From positions 1 to 64,000 of the forward strand of contig JAKFVU010000056.1 in NCBI GenBank assembly GCA_021732025.1: a stretch of 64,000 nt of DNA, read 5' to 3'. How positions within the stretch are numbered: the first letter of the stretch is position 1; every line of letters begins with the position of its first letter. Of the stretch, positions 59,341 to 64,000 are shown piece after piece. The notes beneath the pieces are model-generated. The model was not told the DNA's origin, ran no database searches, and saw only the letters and a list, made by a program, of their open reading frames with translations. This DNA comes from Candidatus Obscuribacterales bacterium. Its GTDB lineage: Bacteria; Cyanobacteriota; Vampirovibrionia; Obscuribacterales; Obscuribacteraceae. Position numbers and translations under genes: made by a program.

Positions 59341-61977
59341 ATGACTTTTCAAATTTTGGAACAAGACATGGCCAATGCAATTGGTTTTGTCTTTGACCGC
59401 ACAGTAAGCCCACCGAAATTCTTGGCACAAGGATTTTTGATATCTAAGAGTAGATTCGTTACCACTGCCGGTAACGTTTTTCACTACCCTGATGCTCCCT
59501 GGGCACTGAGTATTTACTTCCCCCATGCCGATATCACCATGGGCGTGAAGACATTGTCTTTGCACAATGATTTCGACAAAGTGCAGGCTCGTAGCCAATA
59601 TTTGCAGCAAAACGGTTATCCCGGAGAAATGCTGCCAGTTTTACCAAACGACATGGCGCTGCTTGTAGTCGATAGCACCTTGCCTGACTTGCAAGCAGAA
59701 AAAGTAGCCGAACTTACCCGGGCCATGTCTATTCCCTTCAAGAAAGATGGCGTTGAGTCTTCAGGCAACATTCACGGCCAAGAATTTTTGCAGGTCATCA
59801 ATACCCTTCTAGAACAGAAGCGCTCTGGCCTTCTCACTCTAATTGATACACACAATATTCCAGTTGCCCGCTTGCTTTTGGCCGAAGGCACTATCCCTCT
59901 GGTCTATTACCGTCAACCAGAACTATTGCCAGCTTATGCTTTCTTCGAGCTGGTTATCAAGCAGCCCGCTCATGGTTTTACTTTTGAACCAGAAGGCCAG
60001 TTCCCTTGGCCTGATGCTGTGCCAATTAGCGCACCGGCTGACCGCTTAGTCTGGGAAGGCATGAGACGCGCCAATGAATTAAACACAGTCTATTCGCAGC
60101 TGGGCGGCAAAGACGCCCGTTATCAAAGAGTGGTTCAGTCGTACGATCCGGCCAGTTCATCAGAAGAAATTCGTTGGATGGTTGGTCGTCTTTGGGAAGC
60201 AATGGACGGCTTCCTTACCCTTGAAAACTTAGCTGAACGCGTTGGCTCTGACAGTTATACAGTCTTGGTGGCGGTGCGTGAACTAGTCAATCGCGGTGTC
60301 TGCTCGCAAATTAATCGCAAAACGCCATTCCATTGCAATGGCACCGTTGGCCCACCTTTGACTTCGCACACCGACTTTGAAGTTAACAACTGGGACAACT
60401 TACAGTGCTTCTATCTTGACCCACTGTCAGGAAAGCCAATTTGGTTGCAAGGAAATTATTTCGGCAGTGCCAGCGCTGCTCAACCAAAAAATATGTTACA
60501 CACTGTGGTGGTGCCAGCAGACATTACTGGTGCCCTGGTTTGCAAAGACTATAAATTAATCGGCTTACATAGCGGCCCTCAATCGGTGAAAGCCGGTCAA
60601 GCAGCTCCTCCAGTTAAGTGTTATCAGTTTATGTGGATGGGCGCCTTGCTCGATATGAGCAGCAAGAAATTGCGCACTTCTACCGAAGCAGAAGATGTAG
60701 AAGGCGGGCTGGGTACCTTACGCAGCAAACTCGATGCCGAAGTGGTTGCAGCAGCCACTCCTGAAATTGATCGTATTGTCTGCTCCGTTTGCTTCTCTAG
60801 CAATGCCGCCTATGGTGCCTGTGCCAGTTGTGGTCACATCATTGACGCTCCACCAGCAGAAATCGATACCTCTTCGGTCAAAGGCAAGGCCAGCAAAGCT
60901 GTCAAAGTGATGCAGAAGAAAACCGGCCTGACCAAGAAGCAATTGATCATTGCCGGTGCAGTTCTAGTGCCGCTATTCTTGATCACTATTATGAGCATGC
61001 CAAAACCCCCAGCAGCAGTAGCTCCTGTTGCTCCTGGCACGGTAGCGGCGGTGCCGGAGGCTCATCCGTCATCAGAAAAAGCAACTTCAATTGCGGTCAA
61101 ATCTGCTGGCTTTAAGGTATTGGGGCTTCCAGACCATTGGTATGAAGACACCAGTGAAATCACCAAACCCAATGATTCATTTGGTGTTTACTCAGAACGC
61201 GCCAATCAAAAAATCATTTGCACAGAATTTGCTGATTTGTCTCCAGTGAGCAACCTCAATGCTTTCATCGGCAAACCGCCAAATGCAGACATTACAATTG
61301 AAGACATCAGAGACTGCGTTGTCGACCAAGGCAAGCAAATCTTGGGCGACGGCACCTTGCACTGGATAATTGTCAAAGGCAAAGACAAAGATACGAAAGA
61401 TAAGACAGTGCTAGTTGCTTCATTCCCTTCTATTATTGCTGGAAAGTCGTTCTTGGTTGTGGGCCAAGCCCTTAAAACCGACACTGGTAACTTGTCTTAC
61501 GACGCCAAAGGGGCAGTGAGCATACTCGACCAACTAGCTTCTGAGCGTACTCAGCAGGCCAATAACAAAAATAATGAGCCTGATGAAGATGCCGATATTG
61601 ATGACGAAAATAGCAAAGAAGCAAGTGACGTAGACTTGAAAGCCTTCTATGTTAAGGTCAAAAATGCCATCAAAGAAAAGCTCGTCTTACCTGACTTCGC
61701 TCAAGAAGAGATGAAGAAAGAAAAGTCGAAGCGCAAGAAATGGAAGATCAGACTTACTGTGGGCGTAGATGCTGATGGCAACGTCAAGCGTCTAGAGAAA
61801 CAGTCATTAGAAGAAGAAGATCAAGAAAAAATCTCTAGCGCTCTGCAACGCGCAGTAAGTGCCGCTGCACCGTTCAAAGATGTGCCACACATCAAGAAAC
61901 CAGAGCTAATCTTCTTGGTCAAACTCTCTGGCGATAAAGTCAAAGTTGAAGTACCTGAGAGCGATTCAGGACTCTAA
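59341..61977 (+). CDS. Multi-domain protein: degenerate protease-like, PATAN, zinc ribbon, TM, TonB-C-like
   Basis: 878 aa, architecture not recognised as a known family. Residues 13-112 read like half of a trypsin-like fold (GFLISKSRFVTTAGNVFH, NDMALLVVD), but the His of TAAH is replaced by Asn. Residues about 140-225 resemble DUF4388/PATAN (GNIHGQEFLQVINTLLEQK), followed by a winged helix (about 275-325). A later segment (VPADITGALVCKDYKLIGLH) looks like the second protease half, with the Ser of the SG loop lost. Then a zinc ribbon (C481, C484, C494, C497), a TM helix (534-553), and a C-terminal domain (about 780-878) of TonB-C-like wording (KIRLTVGVDADGNV). It is likely a membrane-linked regulatory protein. 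Confidence 0.7.
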   Translation: MTFQILEQDMANAIGFVFDRTVSPPKFLAQGFLISKSRFVTTAGNVFHYPDAPWALSIYFPHADITMGVKTLSLHNDFDKVQARSQYLQQNGYPGEMLPVLPNDMALLVVDSTLPDLQAEKVAELTRAMSIPFKKDGVESSGNIHGQEFLQVINTLLEQKRSGLLTLIDTHNIPVARLLLAEGTIPLVYYRQPELLPAYAFFELVIKQPAHGFTFEPEGQFPWPDAVPISAPADRLVWEGMRRANELNTVYSQLGGKDARYQRVVQSYDPASSSEEIRWMVGRLWEAMDGFLTLENLAERVGSDSYTVLVAVRELVNRGVCSQINRKTPFHCNGTVGPPLTSHTDFEVNNWDNLQCFYLDPLSGKPIWLQGNYFGSASAAQPKNMLHTVVVPADITGALVCKDYKLIGLHSGPQSVKAGQAAPPVKCYQFMWMGALLDMSSKKLRTSTEAEDVEGGLGTLRSKLDAEVVAAATPEIDRIVCSVCFSSNAAYGACASCGHIIDAPPAEIDTSSVKGKASKAVKVMQKKTGLTKKQLIIAGAVLVPLFLITIMSMPKPPAAVAPVAPGTVAAVPEAHPSSEKATSIAVKSAGFKVLGLPDHWYEDTSEITKPNDSFGVYSERANQKIICTEFADLSPVSNLNAFIGKPPNADITIEDIRDCVVDQGKQILGDGTLHWIIVKGKDKDTKDKTVLVASFPSIIAGKSFLVVGQALKTDTGNLSYDAKGAVSILDQLASERTQQANNKNNEPDEDADIDDENSKEASDVDLKAFYVKVKNAIKEKLVLPDFAQEEMKKEKSKRKKWKIRLTVGVDADGNVKRLEKQSLEEEDQEKISSALQRAVSAAAPFKDVPHIKKPELIFLVKLSGDKVKVEVPESDSGL

Positions 61978-61978
61978 C

Positions 61979-63271
61979 TCACATAACTTCGATATTAGAT
62001 CCTGGGAAGTAATGTCCCAGGATCTTTTTATAGTCAAACCCGGCTTTGGCAAATCCTTGCGCCCCCGTTTGCTGCAAGCCCACACCATGGCCAAAACCTA
62101 GGCCATAAACTGTGAGATTTTTCAGCAGTTTGAGATTGTCATAATCATGAGCAAAGAAAATACGGGCACTACTTAGTCGCGCCAGCTTTATATCAGTGTT
62201 AGCAAAAGCCTTGCGAATTACCAACTCTTTTTTTATTTGCCAATCACCGGTGCTGGTTTTGATTTTCAGGACAATAGCAACGCCAGAAACTCCGCGCTTA
62301 AGTACTTCTAGGCCATGAATATGACCAAACTTTCCCGATTTTGGTGGTATCACAAATGGTGCAGTGTCTTTAGCCGCGGCTAATTTTTCTACTACATGGT
62401 GCATCTGCGATTCAAGGGCATCGGCATTGAGTTTCACTTGCCAATGAAACTTAGGAGTCCAACTGTCCATCGAAATCTGCGTCTCATGTTTAACTGCAGT
62501 GGCCTGATAGAGATAGCGCAAAAATTCTTCCGTTCCGGCCGCAACACTAAATTTCCCTTCTGGTCGGCCTGCTAGATATGGCAAGGGAGCAGGGGGAAAT
62601 TCATTAGTGACAGGATCAGAAAAACAATTTTCATAATTTTCAGTGTGACCGCCGGCATTCGAGCTGAAGAGAGCCAATAAGGGCTGGCCCTGGTAGGTTA
62701 AGACTTGACCAGCTGTTGCTACAACAGCCCGCTCAATGCGCTCATCAATTTGACCAAGACCAGCAAAATATTGGCAGCACATGTACGAATCACAGACATT
62801 GGCATTGTCGCTGTCGTGCGGTAAACGCGGCTTAAGAGCATAAGTGCGCGCAGCTAAAGCCTGACATTTGAGGGCCTCAGCATGATAGCTGGCAGGCATT
62901 TCAGCAGTGAGAACCCCTCGAAGATACTGATCAAGGCCAACGCGCAAAGAAACTCGCAATTTGCCATTAAGATTGGCAACTCTAATCTCGCCAAGGTAAC
63001 TGGGATGGAGCCCCTTACCTCCTGCTCGTTTGATAGACATCACTGTAATTGGACCTTTTGCCGCAATTACAATTTGATCTCCTAAAACTACACGGGCAGC
63101 CTGCCCAGGCAGAGTTAAGTGCAATTGATTACGAACAACGCTGAAGCGCAGCTGACTGGCAGCGCCAGAAAGATTGCCCGCCTGGTCTGAAAGTGAGGCG
63201 CCTTCTAACACGACTTCTTTATGATCAAGAGAAGTCAGGTCGTTATTTGAGATAGCTACCCAGATTTGCAT
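61979..63271 (-). CDS. SpoIID/LytB-domain protein
   Basis: 430 aa. The SpoIID core is present: DQYLRGVLTAEMPASYHAEA, LKCQALAARTYAL, FSSNAGGHTENYENC and the C-terminal GFGHGVGLQQTGAQGFAKAG. SpoIID-type enzymes are lytic transglycosylases acting on peptidoglycan stripped of stem peptides. No signal peptide or TM segment is visible at the N-terminus, which is unusual for a wall enzyme. It ends one nucleotide after the stop of the convergent multi-domain gene. Confidence 0.9.
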   Translation of the reverse strand: MQIWVAISNNDLTSLDHKEVVLEGASLSDQAGNLSGAASQLRFSVVRNQLHLTLPGQAARVVLGDQIVIAAKGPITVMSIKRAGGKGLHPSYLGEIRVANLNGKLRVSLRVGLDQYLRGVLTAEMPASYHAEALKCQALAARTYALKPRLPHDSDNANVCDSYMCCQYFAGLGQIDERIERAVVATAGQVLTYQGQPLLALFSSNAGGHTENYENCFSDPVTNEFPPAPLPYLAGRPEGKFSVAAGTEEFLRYLYQATAVKHETQISMDSWTPKFHWQVKLNADALESQMHHVVEKLAAAKDTAPFVIPPKSGKFGHIHGLEVLKRGVSGVAIVLKIKTSTGDWQIKKELVIRKAFANTDIKLARLSSARIFFAHDYDNLKLLKNLTVYGLGFGHGVGLQQTGAQGFAKAGFDYKKILGHYFPGSNIEVM

Positions 63272-63305
63272 TTCTCGCTTTTGAAGCTAAGAACAGGGTA
63301 AAAGA

Positions 63306-63391
63306 TGGCGGAGCAGGAGGGACTCGAACCCCCAACCCCTTACGGGGCAGCCGCTTTCAAGGCGGTGTCTTCATCCAGCCAGGTCTACTCC
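63306..63391 (-). tRNA. tRNA-Ser (UGA)
   Basis: An 86-nt tRNA on the minus strand. Acceptor GGAGTAG pairs with CTGCTCC with one G-T pair; the anticodon loop is CTTGAAA, giving UGA; the long variable arm (GCCCCGTAAGGGG) is typical of tRNA-Ser; the T-loop GGTTCGAGTCC is present. The CCA end is encoded (TGG on the plus strand at 63306-63308). Confidence 0.97.
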
Positions 63392-63520
63392 ACGTATGAC
63401 GAATTAGCTGATACTTGTTATTCTACATTAGGTCTGCGCTAATAGTTGCGGTGCTAGACAAATGCTTAAAGAACCAATGTTGCCAAGTGAAGCTCCCGCG
63501 AATATACTCGAATATAAAAG

Positions 63521-64000
63521 ATGAAAGCTAAAGAACGCTTAGATCAACTGCTCGTTGCTCGGCAACTTTTTTCATCACGAGAAAGTGCCCGCACTGCCAT
63601 CATGGATGGTGGCATCATTGTTAACGGTGAAAAGCTGACGAAGCCTGGTCAAGCAGTCAGTGTTGACGCGAATATCGAATTGATTGCCAGTTACAATCGC
63701 TGCGCCTATGTCAGTCGCGGCGGCCTCAAACTAGAAAAGGCTCTCACGACTTTTGCCATCGCCACAGATAAGCGCATTTGTATTGATGCCGGAGCCTCTA
63801 CTGGTGGCTTTACCGACTGTTTGCTACAAGCGGGTGCGGCCTTTGTTTATGCCATAGATGTTGGCTACGGCCAACTCGACTGGTCACTACGCAGCGATAG
63901 CCGCGTGCACACTCTTGAGCGCACGAATATACGCTTTCTTACGGCAGAAAAACTTTATGGCGATAAGCTGAATGAAAAGGCCACTTTGGCTGTTGCCGAC
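63521..64000 (+). CDS. tlyA: TlyA-family RNA methyltransferase (partial, cut by window edge)
   Basis: The reading frame opens at ATG 63521 and runs 160 codons to the window end with no stop. The N-terminus is an S4 RNA-binding domain (MKAKERLDQLLVARQLFSSR, IVNGEKLTKPG), then SRGGLKLEKAL and the FtsJ-like SAM site (IDAGASTGGFTDCLLQAGA). TlyA methylates 2'-OH of rRNA cytidines (hemolysin A family); whether it acts on 16S, 23S or both is not readable from this part. Confidence 0.93.
   Translation, partial: MKAKERLDQLLVARQLFSSRESARTAIMDGGIIVNGEKLTKPGQAVSVDANIELIASYNRCAYVSRGGLKLEKALTTFAIATDKRICIDAGASTGGFTDCLLQAGAAFVYAIDVGYGQLDWSLRSDSRVHTLERTNIRFLTAEKLYGDKLNEKATLAVAD

Noticed and set aside
1-64000. 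CRISPR array, integrase, transposase or prophage
   Set aside because: No regularly spaced direct repeats with unique spacers and no recombinase or phage structural genes were seen.

Overview
The window looks like a chromosomal segment of a Gram-negative, non-photosynthetic bacterium. The best guess is a member of the Melainabacteria/Vampirovibrionia, Obscuribacterales-like, a sister lineage of Cyanobacteria. This is inference. It rests on the RNase E gene sitting behind a B12-binding radical SAM/DUF2344 gene (an arrangement I associate with cyanobacteria), Hanks-type kinase and TPR proteins, PATAN(DUF4388)-like folds, a Ser/Thr/Pro-rich secretome, TonB-ExbB-ExbD energisation, and no visible photosynthesis gene. 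Coding density is high and most genes have ordinary starts. There is no phage, transposase, integrase or CRISPR array.

Left part (1-22 kb): ftsZ, flanked on both sides by the same palindrome CTACAC-N6-GTGTAG; two exported TPR proteins; a DUF445 membrane protein followed by a membrane-anchored Ser/Thr kinase; a 1341-aa low-complexity acidic protein; uvrA; a small Fur-FeoA-zinc ribbon iron cluster; an S1-like/PATAN-like protein; then an rne operon with a radical SAM gene.

Middle (22-44 kb): several small unknown proteins, a thioredoxin-fold protein without CxxC, a YmdB-PHP phosphoesterase pair, an Hsp20, a permease/DUF2283/zinc-ribbon/unknown cluster, a 1598-aa SpoIVB-like S55 protein with a beta-propeller, three secreted proteins, a secreted/cytosolic cyclophilin pair, a cytochrome c, ftsX-ftsE, a DciA-like protein with an added zinc ribbon, an SCP2 protein and aroE.

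Right part (44-64 kb): an exbB-exbD pair (with aroE overlapping exbD) preceded by two tandem, unusually built TonB proteins. Then come a TrbI-like secreted protein, a protein with six or seven LRSP-type repeats, a run sppA-yip1-miaA, pncB, a multi-domain protein (degenerate protease-like, PATAN, zinc ribbon, TM, TonB-C-like), a SpoIID-like protein, tRNA-Ser(UGA) and the start of tlyA, cut by the window edge.

The genes cover envelope energisation and protein quality control (TonB-ExbBD, SppA, cyclophilins, Hsp20, S55 protease), cell division (FtsZ, FtsEX), RNA metabolism (RNase E, MiaA, TlyA, YmdB/PHP) and DNA repair (UvrA). The most unusual parts are the lineage-specific multi-domain proteins, not any single large system. 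I saw no clear defence system or biosynthetic cluster.
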